A stretch of 64,000 bases of DNA from Moraxella lacunata (GCF_900453205.1 NZ_UGQU01000001.1:682001-746000), one strand, 5' to 3'; counted from the first letter of the stretch, positions 1 through 8,680 are shown. The notes: generated from the sequence alone by a model not told the origin. Program-made: numbers and translations.

Positions 1-139
1 TATAAAGTCCGTTTTGTAGGCGAATGGGCAAAAACTCATCTTCAGGTAGCTCGCCTGCCAAATACCGCTCGGTCTGACGGCGGTACTGGGCGACACGTTC
101 ATTGACAAGGGCTTGGTCGGCATAGGAATATTGATACAT
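1..139 (-). CDS. Nitrite/sulfite reductase hemoprotein, N-terminal fragment (runs off window)
   Basis: Reading leftward from an ATG at 137-139, the frame stays open to the window edge (46 codons). It begins M-Y-Q-Y and contains ERVAQYRRQTERYLAGELPE and later EFLPIRLQNGLY. This matches my memory of the N-terminus of the assimilatory nitrite/sulfite reductase (siroheme, 4Fe-4S) of pseudomonads and Moraxellaceae, in which the family-typical LPEDEF..LRLQNGLY stretch leads into the first ferredoxin-like half-domain. The enzyme reduces sulfite to sulfide for cysteine synthesis. The catalytic cysteines lie outside the window, so sulfite versus nitrite specificity cannot be judged. It is divergent from the toxin-antitoxin-like genes to the right. 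Confidence 0.75.
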   Translation of the reverse strand, partial: MYQYSYADQALVNERVAQYRRQTERYLAGELPEDEFLPIRLQNGLY

Positions 140-257
140 GGCTGATTCCGTTTGGCTGTTAATGGCGATATGGTAAGAAAAAGTCGTCAAAAAGGGTAAT
201 GCAAAAATGGCATATAGATAGGGGGAATTTGCATAGGGTGCATTAGCCCCAACAAAA

Positions 258-288
258 TGCTATAATTTGGCATATCCATTTAAAAGGA
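258..288 (+). promoter_or_regulatory. Extended -10 promoter and Shine-Dalgarno of the antitoxin-like gene
   Basis: TGCTATAAT at 258-266 is an extended -10 element (TGn before TATAAT) without a good -35 box. AAAGGA at 283-288 is a good ribosome-binding site lying 6 bases before an ATT codon at 295. Together they indicate that translation should start near 295 although no ATG, GTG or TTG is present there. Confidence 0.5.
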
Positions 289-294
289 CAACCC

Positions 295-582
295 ATTATT
301 ACCCTAGACCTACCCCCACAAATACAGCATAGCGTTCAAGCATATGCCAATGAACAAGGCGTAAGCGTGCATGATTATATTGTACAAGCCATTCAAAATA
401 GATTGGCAAGCGAACCGACAATGCTGTTTAATATTGATGTGATGAAAGAGCGGTTAAAGGGACTTGAAAATAAAGAAGAAGCGTTAAAAAATAGTGTGCC
501 TGTGCCAACATGGGCGTTGGCGGATTTTGATAGTTTTGAAAAATGGTTAGCCGAAAGAGATGCGTTAAGGACTTCGGTATGA
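295..582 (+). CDS. Small antitoxin-like protein with non-canonical or lost start
   Basis: The open frame reads ITLDLPPQIQHSVQAYANEQ from an ATT pair at 295-300, then a helix-rich segment and an acidic tail ending near WLAERDALRTSV (about 95 codons). Beta-strand ITLDLP followed by a helix resembles ribbon-helix-helix antitoxins, but I do not recognise the exact family. The first ordinary start codon in frame is GTG at 367, which would remove the predicted DNA-binding strand, whereas a promoter and Shine-Dalgarno sit just upstream of 295. Either AUU is used as start or the start codon has been lost. The stop overlaps the ATG of the next gene (ATG at 579, TGA at 580-582), the typical coupling of an antitoxin with its toxin. 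Confidence 0.5.
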   Translation: MITLDLPPQIQHSVQAYANEQGVSVHDYIVQAIQNRLASEPTMLFNIDVMKERLKGLENKEEALKNSVPVPTWALADFDSFEKWLAERDALRTSV

Positions 583-948
583 AAGTGCAATTATCTGATT
601 GGCTAGAAGCAAATTTATCCAGTTTTGACAAATCCATTCAGCAAGCAATTTTTGCTTTTATGTTCCATGTTAATACGCACGGCATACAAGGATTAAAAGG
701 ACGTAATAAATCATCAATACCACAAAATCCCCATACCAAATAAAGAACGAGAATATGCCAAAATCGCCCAAAAATATTGTCTTTGGCATTATCATTTGGG
801 CGTACCGTATTATATAGAGCAAACCAATGGCGATTTGACCAGTGAATATATTTTGCATTATTGTTATTATGACGATGTCATTATTCTTGTGGATATTGGC
901 ACACACCCACCATTTTATTTGCCAAGTTTAGATAAATTAAACGTTTAA
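579..948 (+). pseudogene. Toxin-like gene with one-base frameshift (YafO-like)
   Basis: The ATG at 579 overlaps the upstream stop. The first frame runs to LKGRNKSSIPQNPHTK and meets TAA at 741-743. Dropping one base there (the T at 741) lets the frame continue as KEREYAKIAQKYCLWHYHLG and on to TAA at 946-948, giving 122 residues in total. The composite (conserved LKGRNK.S, then AQKYCLWHYH and a V.LVDIGTHPPF tail) resembles YafO-type mRNA interferases by memory, which I cannot verify. The C-terminal half is well preserved, so the lesion is probably recent, or a sequencing error. With the unusual start of the partner gene, the pair looks inactivated or decaying. Confidence 0.6.
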
Positions 949-954
949 CCTTTT

Positions 955-1458
955 ATGAAAAAATTACTTCAATACAAAATTGCCCGCTTTTTCTTATTTG
1001 TCTTAATATGGATAACATTAAGCCAGCTTATCTCGCTTTTTAATAAGCCTGCATTTAGACAGCCAAGCGACTATTTTAATATTTGTGCCACAACAACCAC
1101 AAAAGACGACAAGCTTTTACCACTTGTTATCCTAAAAGAGTATGAGCAAGCACCCAACGATTACCAATTATGTAAAAGCCCAACCACTTACCGCAGTCAA
1201 AATGGTTATTCTCTTAAACTTCATCAAAATCCCGACCAAACTTATTTATTAACAACATGGACGGACAGTCTTGGCGACCCCGTAGAATATCATTATAAAC
1301 TCATTGATGATAAGGTAGAGCCGATTGCATGGCGATATGGGGGCATGATGTATCTTGTGATGAGTTATTTTTGGGGGCTACTGATGACCTTGATAATTCA
1401 TCGCATTGGCAAAAGGATGTGGGCGAGAAAAGCTTTGCAAGCACATGCTTGGCAATAG
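955..1458 (+). CDS. Hypothetical membrane-anchored protein, 167 aa
   Basis: I do not recognise this protein. It has a hydrophobic segment near residues 10-30 (RFFLFVLIWITLSQLISLF), an extramembrane domain of about 90 residues with two cysteines, and a second hydrophobic segment near residues 130-150 (GGMMYLVMSYFWGLLMTLII) followed by a basic tail. It is probably an inner-membrane protein with two helices and an external loop. It starts 6 bp after the toxin-like pseudogene, so the two may have been co-transcribed. No catalytic motif is visible. Confidence 0.6.
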   Translation: MKKLLQYKIARFFLFVLIWITLSQLISLFNKPAFRQPSDYFNICATTTTKDDKLLPLVILKEYEQAPNDYQLCKSPTTYRSQNGYSLKLHQNPDQTYLLTTWTDSLGDPVEYHYKLIDDKVEPIAWRYGGMMYLVMSYFWGLLMTLIIHRIGKRMWARKALQAHAWQ

Positions 1459-1470
1459 AAATGCCTTTAA

Positions 1471-1518
1471 TAAAAAGCACCCCAAAGGTTAGTGTTTGAG
1501 TGGCGAGCTTTGGGGTGC
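1471..1518 (-). terminator. Rho-independent terminator of brnQ
   Basis: A perfect 11-bp inverted repeat, GCACCCCAAAG at 1477-1487 and CTTTGGGGTGC at 1508-1518, is followed on the minus strand by TTTTTA. It lies 32 bp beyond the brnQ stop codon. Confidence 0.7.
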
Positions 1519-1549
1519 GGTTCACATGGCAGGTTTGGGATTTTTTGAC

Positions 1550-2842
1550 TTATTTTTTCATCACCTTATCAAAAATAAGTCCTGCAATCAGCCCGATAAT
1601 GGCAAAAGGTAGCCACTCCATCGAATATTCTTTTAAGGGAATGTTCATGCCCGCCACCGATAGCACCGACACAACCGTTACCAAACCAAGGCTGACTCGC
1701 TTGGCAAAGACAGGTAAGGGTCTTATGATATTTAGCCCAAGCAAAATCATCGCCGTCATGGTAATCGGATACAGCACAAGTAGCACAGGAATCGACTTAC
1801 TAATCACCACACTAAGTCCCTGATTGGCAAGCACAAAGCCGATGAGCGTAAAGATGATGACGTAGGCTTTATAGGATAAATTTACTCCGCCAATTTTGGG
1901 GAAAGTCTCATGAAAATATTCAGATGCCGACACGGTCAGCCCCACGGTGGTGGTCAGGCACGCCAAAGACGCAATCAGCCCAAGCACCACCCCGCCTGCC
2001 GAGCCAAAGCCTAGCACCGCCGATTTATTCAAAATAAACGTGCCGATGTTTTGCCCTTTGTCCGCCACTTGTGTTAGCTCATCTGCCGATAGGGGCAAAT
2101 GGTTGCCAATCCAGCCAAGCGACAGATAAATGAGTGCCAATGCAGACGTGGCAATGAGTCCTGCCTTGGTGGTCTCGACAAACAAATTGGCACGCTCGCC
2201 AAGTTTTTGACTAATGGCACTCATCACAATCACCGAAAACGCCACGGACGCAATCATGTCCATGGTGTTATACCCCTCCAAAAAGCCTACAAAAAACGCC
2301 TTACTCTGATAGCCGTCTGTGGCAATGCTAGCAGGATTACCGCCCAGTTTGGCAAAAGACATGACAATCAGAGATAGTACCGTAACAAGCAAAACAGGCG
2401 TTAGCACCGAGCCGATACGGTCGACAAGCTTACTTGGATTGATAGACAGCCACAGCGATATGGCATAATAAATCACGGTAAAAATGAGCAAACTTGCCCA
2501 ATTTGGCGTATCCAAAAATGGCACAACTGCCATCTCATACGCCACCGCCCCTGTGCGTGGAATGACAAAAAACGGAGCAATGGTCAAATAAATCGCCGAC
2601 AGCAACGCTATCGAAAACCAAGGATGAATCTTGGCAAGGGCGGACTGATAACCGCCGTCATATTTTGAGCCAATCATCAAGCCCACCAACGGCAAGCCCA
2701 CGCCCGTCAAAATAAAACCCAAAATGGCAGAGATAAAAAATTGCCCACTTTCAAAGCCCAATTTGGGTGGAAAAATCAAATTGCCCGAGCCAAAGAAAAA
2801 GGCAAAGAGCATAAAGCCGACTACAAGCGTATTCTTATTCAT
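1550..2842 (-). CDS. brnQ: Branched-chain amino acid:cation symporter BrnQ
   Basis: A 430-residue hydrophobic protein with about twelve predicted membrane helices, opening MNKNTLVVGFMLFAFFFGSG and continuing NLIFPPKLG. The FGSGNLIFPP motif is the hallmark of the LIVCS (BrnQ/Braz) family of leucine, isoleucine and valine symporters driven by sodium or protons. Length and N-terminus fit the family well. It appears monocistronic, with its own terminator downstream and the separate MscS gene upstream in the same direction (86-bp gap). Confidence 0.93.
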   Translation of the reverse strand: MNKNTLVVGFMLFAFFFGSGNLIFPPKLGFESGQFFISAILGFILTGVGLPLVGLMIGSKYDGGYQSALAKIHPWFSIALLSAIYLTIAPFFVIPRTGAVAYEMAVVPFLDTPNWASLLIFTVIYYAISLWLSINPSKLVDRIGSVLTPVLLVTVLSLIVMSFAKLGGNPASIATDGYQSKAFFVGFLEGYNTMDMIASVAFSVIVMSAISQKLGERANLFVETTKAGLIATSALALIYLSLGWIGNHLPLSADELTQVADKGQNIGTFILNKSAVLGFGSAGGVVLGLIASLACLTTTVGLTVSASEYFHETFPKIGGVNLSYKAYVIIFTLIGFVLANQGLSVVISKSIPVLLVLYPITMTAMILLGLNIIRPLPVFAKRVSLGLVTVVSVLSVAGMNIPLKEYSMEWLPFAIIGLIAGLIFDKVMKK

Positions 2843-2927
2843 GATTTACTGATACATTTTATAAAAATGTGCATTGTAACAATATTTTTAAAAATCAAAC
2901 GTTTTTTGCTCCATTGATAATAAATTT

Positions 2928-4601
2928 TCATGGGTTAGTCAATTCATCAAACTCATCAAATTCACTGTCCTTTTTAATCTTAATCTCTTGACTGGGCAAG
3001 GCGTGTTCTACGTCATATCGTGCCACTTCATTTAACACATCAATCAAAAGCTCGCTTTGTTTTTTCCAAAATACCGTAACATCAGACGCATCAAGATAGC
3101 ACCGCATTTCAATGACAAAGGCATCTTGGCGTAGCTCGCTTAACCTTACCAGCGTCCACTCATTATTGACATAAACATGATTTTCCAAAAATAACTGCAA
3201 GTCATTGATAAGTCTGCCAATTTCATCAGGATTTGCCGTGCGTTTTAGGTACAAAAAATGATAAAAATAAAACATATCCCTAGCATCATAGTTCTCAATC
3301 TGCATGGCACTAAACTCGCCATTTGGCACGGTTACAATCGTCCGAGACAGCGTACGGATACGGCTTGAACGAATGCCAATATCAATCACCGTCCCTTCCA
3401 TCGTCCCAAATCGACAATAATCGCCCACACGCACAGGTCTGTCCGCCACCACCATGACCGAGCCGATGAGATTTTCAATGGTTTTTTGAGCCCCGAACGC
3501 AAGGGCAAGACCGCCCACCCCCAAAGCGGCAATCCCTGTCGTCAAATCAAAGCCCAAATTGCCAAAAATGATGATAACCGCCAAAATGAGCATAAAGGCT
3601 TTGGCAACCTTCCGAAACAGATTTAAAATAGACACCTGTTCAAGCCGTCTGTGCTTTCGGCTGTTGTCTTCGGCACGCATAAACACCGCATCAATGACAC
3701 GCAAAGCAAGCCAAGCGGTAGCGAGCCACGCCACCACTTCAATACCCCGAGTTACCGCCGAGCGAAGCGTTACAGGCACCGCCATTTGCACCATCATCTC
3801 AGAGAGCATGGACGCCAAAATCACCACCGCCAAAGGCAACAAGGCTTTGGACGGTATGCCAAACGGCTTGCCACGCACCTTAGGGTACAAAAAGGCAAAC
3901 ACGCCCCACCCTGCCCACAGACCACCCCATAGGAGCGATAAGCCAATGGCAATCAAGATGATGAGCGACACCACGTCCGAGATTTTATGCCCCAAAAGCT
4001 GTCTGTCACCAAAAAAATCCAGCCCAAAGGCATCGGCAAGCGTGGTGCGGTTTTCGGTCAAATCTTTGGGCAGGTTATCCAGCGTTTCCTTATAAATTTG
4101 CCAATAAACCACGTTGTCTTTGTCGGTTTTTCTGATAAGCAATAAATCTATTTTGTCATCATCAACATCAATCGTCCCGACTTTTTCTAGGTTGCTTGGC
4201 AATCTGTCCGCCAAATCGCCTTCGCTTTTGTCGCTGATTGACAAATCAGGTTGCAATCGTCCGCCTTTATCAAGGGCAAGTTTTAGGTCGTGGATAACTG
4301 TATCAGGCGTTTTTTGCTTTTTTAAAAAGTCAGAATCCAAATACTTTGCTGTCAGCTCCACATCCTTATCCGACAAGGCTTTGACAAAGTTTTGCATGGT
4401 ACTGCGTGGCGTGTCTCGTCCAAAACTATCCTGGGGTGTGGGCGTTTCGCTCTTTGGGGTGGTGTCGGTCAAGGCGGTATTGGCAAAGCCTGCCACAGGC
4501 ACGGCAAGGGACAACACCGCTAGGACGATGACAAGGCAGGACTTGATAAAGGATTTGATAAAAACTATCGGACGAAACACAGATGTTGGCACGGTAGGCA
4601 T
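2928..4601 (-). CDS. MscS-family small-conductance mechanosensitive channel
   Basis: The 557-residue protein begins with a basic, hydrophobic export segment (about residues 15-42), then a periplasmic domain of about 160 residues that is Asp/Lys rich. Several membrane helices follow (about 208-360). The conserved MscS pore helix lies near residues 350-385 (GIAALGVGGLALAFGAQKTI) and the beta-domain motif VADRPVRVGDYC follows directly. It is twice the length of E. coli MscS because of the extra N-terminal domain and helices, so it belongs with the larger MscS-like proteins. It would release solutes on hypo-osmotic shock. The C-terminal tail is unusually charged (KKDSEFDEFDELTNP). Confidence 0.88.
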   Translation of the reverse strand: MPTVPTSVFRPIVFIKSFIKSCLVIVLAVLSLAVPVAGFANTALTDTTPKSETPTPQDSFGRDTPRSTMQNFVKALSDKDVELTAKYLDSDFLKKQKTPDTVIHDLKLALDKGGRLQPDLSISDKSEGDLADRLPSNLEKVGTIDVDDDKIDLLLIRKTDKDNVVYWQIYKETLDNLPKDLTENRTTLADAFGLDFFGDRQLLGHKISDVVSLIILIAIGLSLLWGGLWAGWGVFAFLYPKVRGKPFGIPSKALLPLAVVILASMLSEMMVQMAVPVTLRSAVTRGIEVVAWLATAWLALRVIDAVFMRAEDNSRKHRRLEQVSILNLFRKVAKAFMLILAVIIIFGNLGFDLTTGIAALGVGGLALAFGAQKTIENLIGSVMVVADRPVRVGDYCRFGTMEGTVIDIGIRSSRIRTLSRTIVTVPNGEFSAMQIENYDARDMFYFYHFLYLKRTANPDEIGRLINDLQLFLENHVYVNNEWTLVRLSELRQDAFVIEMRCYLDASDVTVFWKKQSELLIDVLNEVARYDVEHALPSQEIKIKKDSEFDEFDELTNP

Positions 4602-4833
4602 AATAAATGTGGTTTTATGAACTGAATTGATAATGAGTTTATTTTTAAAATCGGTTATTTTATCATGTAATATTATCCGCTTGGTCTAAATTTTGTTATT
4701 TTGAAATTTATTCTTGTTTTGGTATAATAAGCATACCAAGAGATGTTGCAACTTTTTTAAGTCAGGCTTGGTTTAATGATTTTAATATTGCAAATTAAAT
4801 AATATACTAACGAACTTGATATTTGCCACAGCT

Positions 4834-4930
4834 TGTAGGAGCGTGCTGTGTACGCCTATAAAACTGGCATTGTCAAAGGACATGCTCAGCACGTCCCTAC
4901 ATCCACATATCATAAATTGTGGTAATTTTC
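4834..4930 (+). repeat. Dispersed intergenic repeat, family R3 (copy 1)
   Basis: TGTAGGAGCGTGCTGTGTAC begins an imperfect palindrome that closes with CAGCACGTCCCTACA at 4901, followed by a conserved arm ATCATAAATTGTGGTAATTT. Related copies lie at 58621-58743 and, in part, at 44179-44236. No gene is visible in the 478-bp gap between mscS and ahcY (4602-5079). The rest of the gap is AT-rich. Confidence 0.65.
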
Positions 4931-4963
4931 AAGCCCTTTGGTTATATTTGTATAAGATTGTAG

Positions 4964-4983
4964 GGGCAAATTGCAATTTGCCC
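4964..4983. repeat. 20-bp palindrome upstream of ahcY
   Basis: GGGCAAATTGCAATTTGCCC is a perfect 20-bp palindrome about 97 bp before the ahcY start. A similar core (GACGAATTGCAATTTTCCC) occurs near 58500, so this is more likely part of a dispersed repeat than a private operator. Confidence 0.5.
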
Positions 4984-5079
4984 TAAACTTCTTAACTATA
5001 TTTTAAAAATATTTTAATCATTATAAAACAACGACATCTGCGTTTTTTATTCATCAATTTATTTTTTAAGGAAAACTGT

Positions 5080-6453
5080 ATGAACGCAGTGTCAAATTTT
5101 ACCGACTACAAAGTCGCCGATATTAGCCTTGCCGAGTTTGGTCGCAAAGAGATTAAACTTGCCGAAACCGAAATGCCTGCTCTGATAGGCATTCGCAAGC
5201 GTTATGCTAGCCAAAAGCCCCTAGCAGGGGCGAAGATTGTGGGCTGTATCCACATGACCATTCAAACGGCTGTCTTGATTGAAACGCTGGTGGCACTCGG
5301 GGCAGAGGTTCGTTGGACTTCATGCAACATTTTTAGCACCCAAGACCATGCCGCCGCCGCCATTGCCGCTGCTGGCATTCCTGTCTTTGCATGGAAAGGC
5401 GAGACCGAAGAAGAGTACGAATGGTGCTTGGAGCAACAAATCCACAAAGACGGCAAACTATGGGATGCCAACCTTATCCTAGATGACGGTGGCGATTTGA
5501 CTGCACTCATTCACAACAAATACCCACAAATGCTAGACGCCATTCACGGCATTTCCGAAGAAACCACAACAGGCGTACACCGACTTATTGAAATGCTTGG
5601 CAAAGGCGAGCTGAAAGTCCCCGCAATCAACGTCAATGACGCTGTTACCAAATCCAAAAATGACAATAAATACGGCTGTCGCCATTCTCTCAATGACGCC
5701 ATCAAGCGTGGTACGGATATGCTCCTTTCTGGTCGCCGTGCGTTGGTGATTGGTTATGGCGATGTGGGCAAGGGGTCGGCTCAGAGCCTACGCCAAGAAG
5801 GCATGATTGTACGTGTGAGCGAGATTGACCCCATTTGTGCCATGCAAGCGTGTATGGACGGCTATGAGCTTGTTTCTCCATTTGTGGGTGGCGAGCAAAA
5901 TCAAGGGGTTAATACCGCTCTTATGGCGGACACTGACCTTGTCGTTACCACTACAGGCAACTATCATGTGTGCAACGCCGAGATGTTAAAGGCTCTAAAA
6001 TCCACCGCCGTGGTGTGTAACATTGGGCATTTTGATACCGAGATTGACACCGACTTTATGCGTAAAAATTGGAAATGGGTGGAAGTCAAGCCACAGGTTC
6101 ATCAAGTGTACCGCTCAAATGATGAGTCGGATTATCTTATCATCCTGTCCGAAGGTCGCCTTGTGAACCTAGGCAACGCCACAGGTCATCCGTCTCGTAT
6201 CATGGACGGCTCATTTGCCAACCAAGTGCTTGCCCAAATTCATCTGTATCAAGAAAAATTTGCCGACTTGCCAAACGATGAAAAGCAAGGCAAGGTTTAT
6301 GTCAAAGTCCTACCCAAAAAGCTGGACGAAGAAGTCGCCGCCGCCATGGTCGCAGGCTTTAATGGTGTCATTACCAAACTTACCCAAGAACAAGCGGATT
6401 ATCTTGGCGTCAATGTGGAAGGTCCTTTTAAGGCAGATGAGTATAAATACTGA
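5080..6453 (+). CDS. ahcY: Adenosylhomocysteinase (S-adenosylhomocysteine hydrolase)
   Basis: 457 residues. It hydrolyses S-adenosylhomocysteine to adenosine and homocysteine, removing the product inhibitor of methyltransferases. Diagnostic stretches are the substrate-site motif [20 protein letters not shown] (about residues 56-75), [16 protein letters not shown] (about 81-96), the NAD-binding glycine loop [16 protein letters not shown] (about 223) and the C-terminus ending in DEYKY like other AhcY proteins. Length is typical for the bacterial enzyme. AAGGAAAAC precedes the ATG. A strong terminator follows, so it is probably transcribed alone. Confidence 0.97.
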   Translation: MNAVSNFTDYKVADISLAEFGRKEIKLAETEMPALIGIRKRYASQKPLAGAKIVGCIHMTIQTAVLIETLVALGAEVRWTSCNIFSTQDHAAAAIAAAGIPVFAWKGETEEEYEWCLEQQIHKDGKLWDANLILDDGGDLTALIHNKYPQMLDAIHGISEETTTGVHRLIEMLGKGELKVPAINVNDAVTKSKNDNKYGCRHSLNDAIKRGTDMLLSGRRALVIGYGDVGKGSAQSLRQEGMIVRVSEIDPICAMQACMDGYELVSPFVGGEQNQGVNTALMADTDLVVTTTGNYHVCNAEMLKALKSTAVVCNIGHFDTEIDTDFMRKNWKWVEVKPQVHQVYRSNDESDYLIILSEGRLVNLGNATGHPSRIMDGSFANQVLAQIHLYQEKFADLPNDEKQGKVYVKVLPKKLDEEVAAAMVAGFNGVITKLTQEQADYLGVNVEGPFKADEYKY

Positions 6454-6472
6454 TTTGTCAAATTAGGCTAAG

Positions 6473-6508
6473 TGATAAAAGTGGTGTTATGCCACTTTTA
6501 TCATTTTT
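6473..6508 (+). terminator. Terminator of ahcY
   Basis: TGATAAAAGTGG at 6473-6484 pairs perfectly with CCACTTTTATCA at 6492-6503 and is followed by TTTTT. It lies about 20 bp beyond the ahcY stop. Confidence 0.85.
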
Positions 6509-6554
6509 AAAGGCATTTTTAAAAGTGGATTGAGCTAAAACTGATTTAAAAAGA

Positions 6555-6583
6555 TTGATTGTAATGCAAATATGCGTTACAAT
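6555..6583 (+). promoter_or_regulatory. Promoter and overlapping operator of the relBE-type pair
   Basis: TTGATT at 6555-6560 and TACAAT at 6578-6583 are separated by exactly 17 bp, a good sigma-70 promoter. The spacer and box ends contain the inverted repeat TTGTAATGC (6559-6567) / GCGTTACAA (6574-6582), matching at 8 of 9 positions. Such a repeat across the promoter is what a RelB-type antitoxin would bind for autoregulation. The role is inferred. Confidence 0.65.
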
Positions 6584-6611
6584 ATAAAAAATCATTTTTT
6601 AGGTTAAATCA

Positions 6612-6857
6612 ATGGTAACTGCAACTTTAAACATCCGAATTGACGATACAGTAAAAGCCAATGCTTGTGCGGTGCTTGACAGTCTCAACATCAATCAAAG
6701 CGATGCGGTACGAATGCTTTTTGAGTACATTGCTCAACACAAAAAAATGCCGATTAAACTTGCGGTGGTTGATGAAGATAGCGATTTAATAGAACTTACC
6801 AAACAACGACTCGCCAATCCAGAACCTAGTTTTGAAGTGGATTTGGACACCCTATGA
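6612..6857 (+). CDS. RelB/DinJ-family antitoxin
   Basis: 81 residues. The N-terminal ribbon-helix-helix reads LNIRIDDTVKANACAVLDSL then LNINQSDAVRMLFEYIA, the layout of DinJ/RelB antitoxins (beta strand, helix A, NxS/TxS turn, helix B). The acidic C-terminus (DEDSDLIELTKQRLANPEPS..VDLDTL) would wrap the toxin. It starts 29 bp after the promoter and overlaps the toxin start (ATGA, 6854-6857), showing translational coupling. It should neutralise the RelE-type toxin and repress the operon. Confidence 0.85.
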   Translation: MVTATLNIRIDDTVKANACAVLDSLNINQSDAVRMLFEYIAQHKKMPIKLAVVDEDSDLIELTKQRLANPEPSFEVDLDTL

Positions 6858-7186
6858 GCGAGCCTATTTTTTATAAAATCCACTTTACCGAAACTTCATT
6901 AAAAGAATTCAAAAAATTAGGGGCAACCATTCAAGCCCAATTTAAGAAAAAATTAAAAACCTTGCAATCCAACCCACATATCCCATCCGCCAAATTACAT
7001 GGTGATTTATCAAATTGCTATAAAATTAAATTACGGTCAGCAGGGTATCGCTTGGTTTATGAAGTAAAAGATGACATTTTAATTATTGTCGTCATCGCAG
7101 TAGCGAAACGCCAAACCATTTATGACACCGCCAAAGAGCGACTGCCTATTGACATCGACAATAAGGATAAAGAAAATGACAATTAA
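6854..7186 (+). CDS. RelE/ParE-superfamily toxin
   Basis: 110 residues with the RelE fold signature: an N-terminal strand/helix (FTETSLKEFKKLGATIQAQF), a helix with KLKTLQSNPHIPSAKLHGDL, the strand pair YKIKLRSAGYRLVYEV and the C-terminal strand IIVVIAVAKRQ. The conserved Arg/Tyr in RSAGYRLVYEV and the KR near residue 87 correspond to RelE ribosome-dependent mRNA-cleavage residues, so mRNA interferase activity is likely. The C-terminal tail (LPIDIDNKDKENDN) is longer than in E. coli RelE and overlaps a degenerate third frame. The gene appears intact. Confidence 0.85.
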   Translation: MSEPIFYKIHFTETSLKEFKKLGATIQAQFKKKLKTLQSNPHIPSAKLHGDLSNCYKIKLRSAGYRLVYEVKDDILIIVVIAVAKRQTIYDTAKERLPIDIDNKDKENDN

Positions 7187-7403
7187 ACAAACAATAATTT
7201 ATATTATGCAAAATGCCAATGCCGAATAAAAACAATGGGCAAGCGATGTCATTCTCGGCAAATAAACACTTGAACAAAGGGTTAATCATCAAGATGATTT
7301 TTATTTTCCCGTGTTTCATATGGGTAATTTTAATATGCCAAGTCGTGAAAGTCTCTATGATGAAGCATGCGATAGACATTTAAATAACGATTGGGCAAAG
7401 TAA
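7176..7403 (+). pseudogene. Degenerate small gene with two in-frame TAA codons
   Basis: From ATG 7176, overlapping the end of the RelE-type gene, one frame of 76 codons reads MTIKQTIIYIMQNANAE-stop-KQWASDVILGK-stop-TLEQRVNHQDDFYFPVFHMG and continues to TAA at 7401. The second and third parts look protein-like and remain in phase, so this is probably a real gene decayed by two point mutations rather than by indels. The family is not recognised. Its overlap with the toxin suggests it was the third gene of that operon. Nothing else is seen between 7187 and 7492. Confidence 0.5.
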
Positions 7404-7492
7404 TGACATAAAAAATGGCAATTCTTTTTTGACGGTCGTTAACCCATTAATTTAAGAAGTTTTAAGTATTTTAACAACTTTCAAGGATTGAT

Positions 7493-8137
7493 ATGCAAAA
7501 ACATCGTGGTAAGATTGCCAAATTTGACACCGAACGCAAATTTGGATTTATCCAACCAGATAACGAAAACAGACAAATCTTTTTTCACATTAGCCGATTT
7601 AAAGCAGGTAGAAACCCCAATATTGGCGAGCAGGTTTTATTTGATATCGGACAAGACAAACAAGGCAGACCTGTGGCGATTAATATCCAAGAAGCCCAAT
7701 TTGTCGCCCAAAAACAGCAAGAGAAAGAACAAAGAAAACAAAAACAACAAGCCTATAAAGCCTATCAAGAACGCCAAGAACAAAAACACGGTCAATTAAA
7801 TTTATTATGTGGTGTTGGCGTGGGGTATTTGCTGATTTTAGCGATTATTTTATTAATGAGCAGATTATCTTTAAAATTATTAGGCGTATATTTTATTATG
7901 GGCATTATCAGCTTTTTTATGTATTATCAAGATAAGACAAAAGCCCAAAATAGCCAGTGGCGAATCCCCGAAAACACCTTACACACCATTGACGTTTTGG
8001 GCGGTTGGATTGGGGCGACTTTTGCTCATAAATTATTAAACCACAAAGCCACCAAAGCTGATTTTAGGGTAGTGTTTTATATCACGATTGCATTAAACAT
8101 CATCGGATTTTTGGCATTGGTGTTTTATGTCAAATAA
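7493..8137 (+). CDS. Cold-shock-domain / DUF1294 membrane protein
   Basis: 214 residues. Residues 1-65 form a cold-shock domain with RNP1-like RKFGFIQPD and RNP2-like IFFHISRF motifs, expected to bind single-stranded nucleic acid. A Gln/Lys-rich linker (about 70-100) leads to a C-terminal membrane region with helices near 108-125, 128-145 and 195-213. It contains the DUF1294 stretch MYYQDKTKAQNSQWRIPENT..LGGWIGA. This architecture (CSD plus DUF1294) is known in proteobacteria but its function is not established. AAGGATTG precedes the ATG. The 3' end overlaps the convergent ogt gene by 13 bp. Confidence 0.85.
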   Translation: MQKHRGKIAKFDTERKFGFIQPDNENRQIFFHISRFKAGRNPNIGEQVLFDIGQDKQGRPVAINIQEAQFVAQKQQEKEQRKQKQQAYKAYQERQEQKHGQLNLLCGVGVGYLLILAIILLMSRLSLKLLGVYFIMGIISFFMYYQDKTKAQNSQWRIPENTLHTIDVLGGWIGATFAHKLLNHKATKADFRVVFYITIALNIIGFLALVFYVK

Positions 8138-8652
8138 CCCTGCTCCAATGCCAATAATTTTTCTTTAATATCCACCCCACCTGTATATCCACCCAATGAA
8201 CCATCGGAGGCTATCACACGATGACATGGCACGATAAGCGAGATTAAGTTTTTGCCATTGGCGTTGGCACACGCCCGATGTGCGGTAGGTTTATTTATCA
8301 TACTTGCCAATTCTTTATAACTTATGGTGTGTCCATAAGGGATTTTACAAAGCGTTTGCCAAACTTTTATTTGAAAATCGGTGCCATGTGATAAATCAAG
8401 CGGTAATTCAAATGCTGTGCGTTCGCCTTTAAAATACTCATCTAATTGGTTTATAACCTGTAAGGCAATCAATTGGTTTTTATCAGTATCTTTTAACTCC
8501 GCCTGTTTTATAAAAACCGCATGCTGATTTAATTTATCAAAGATTTGGGCGGTTTTGTCGTTATACCAATCTAACGCCAATAACCTACCGTCTTTGACCG
8601 TTAAAGTAATCATCGGCAAATCTATGGGCGGATAATAATGCGTGGTTATCAT
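8125..8652 (-). CDS. ogt: Methylated-DNA--[protein]-cysteine S-methyltransferase
   Basis: 175 residues. The active-site motif IVPCHRV places the methyl-acceptor cysteine at about residue 143, followed by GSLGGYTGG and KEKLLALE as in the Ogt/Ada C-terminal domain. The helix-turn-helix part (FQIKVWQTLCKIPYGHTISY, ELA) lies just upstream. The protein removes O6-methyl groups from guanine in a single-turnover reaction. The N-terminal domain is short and divergent, as in Ogt. It lies downstream of ftsY in the same direction but a terminator-like hairpin separates them. Confidence 0.92.
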   Translation of the reverse strand: MITTHYYPPIDLPMITLTVKDGRLLALDWYNDKTAQIFDKLNQHAVFIKQAELKDTDKNQLIALQVINQLDEYFKGERTAFELPLDLSHGTDFQIKVWQTLCKIPYGHTISYKELASMINKPTAHRACANANGKNLISLIVPCHRVIASDGSLGGYTGGVDIKEKLLALEQGYLT

Positions 8653-8680
8653 GAGTTTCTTTTAATTTATCCTAAATAAT

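Noticed and set aside
3559-4095. Plus-strand frames opposite the MscS gene
   Set aside because: Antisense shadows of a well supported gene, with low-complexity, Arg/His-rich translation.
4834-5079. SAH riboswitch upstream of ahcY
   Set aside because: The leader holds dispersed repeats and a simple palindrome. I could not find the conserved SAH riboswitch core.
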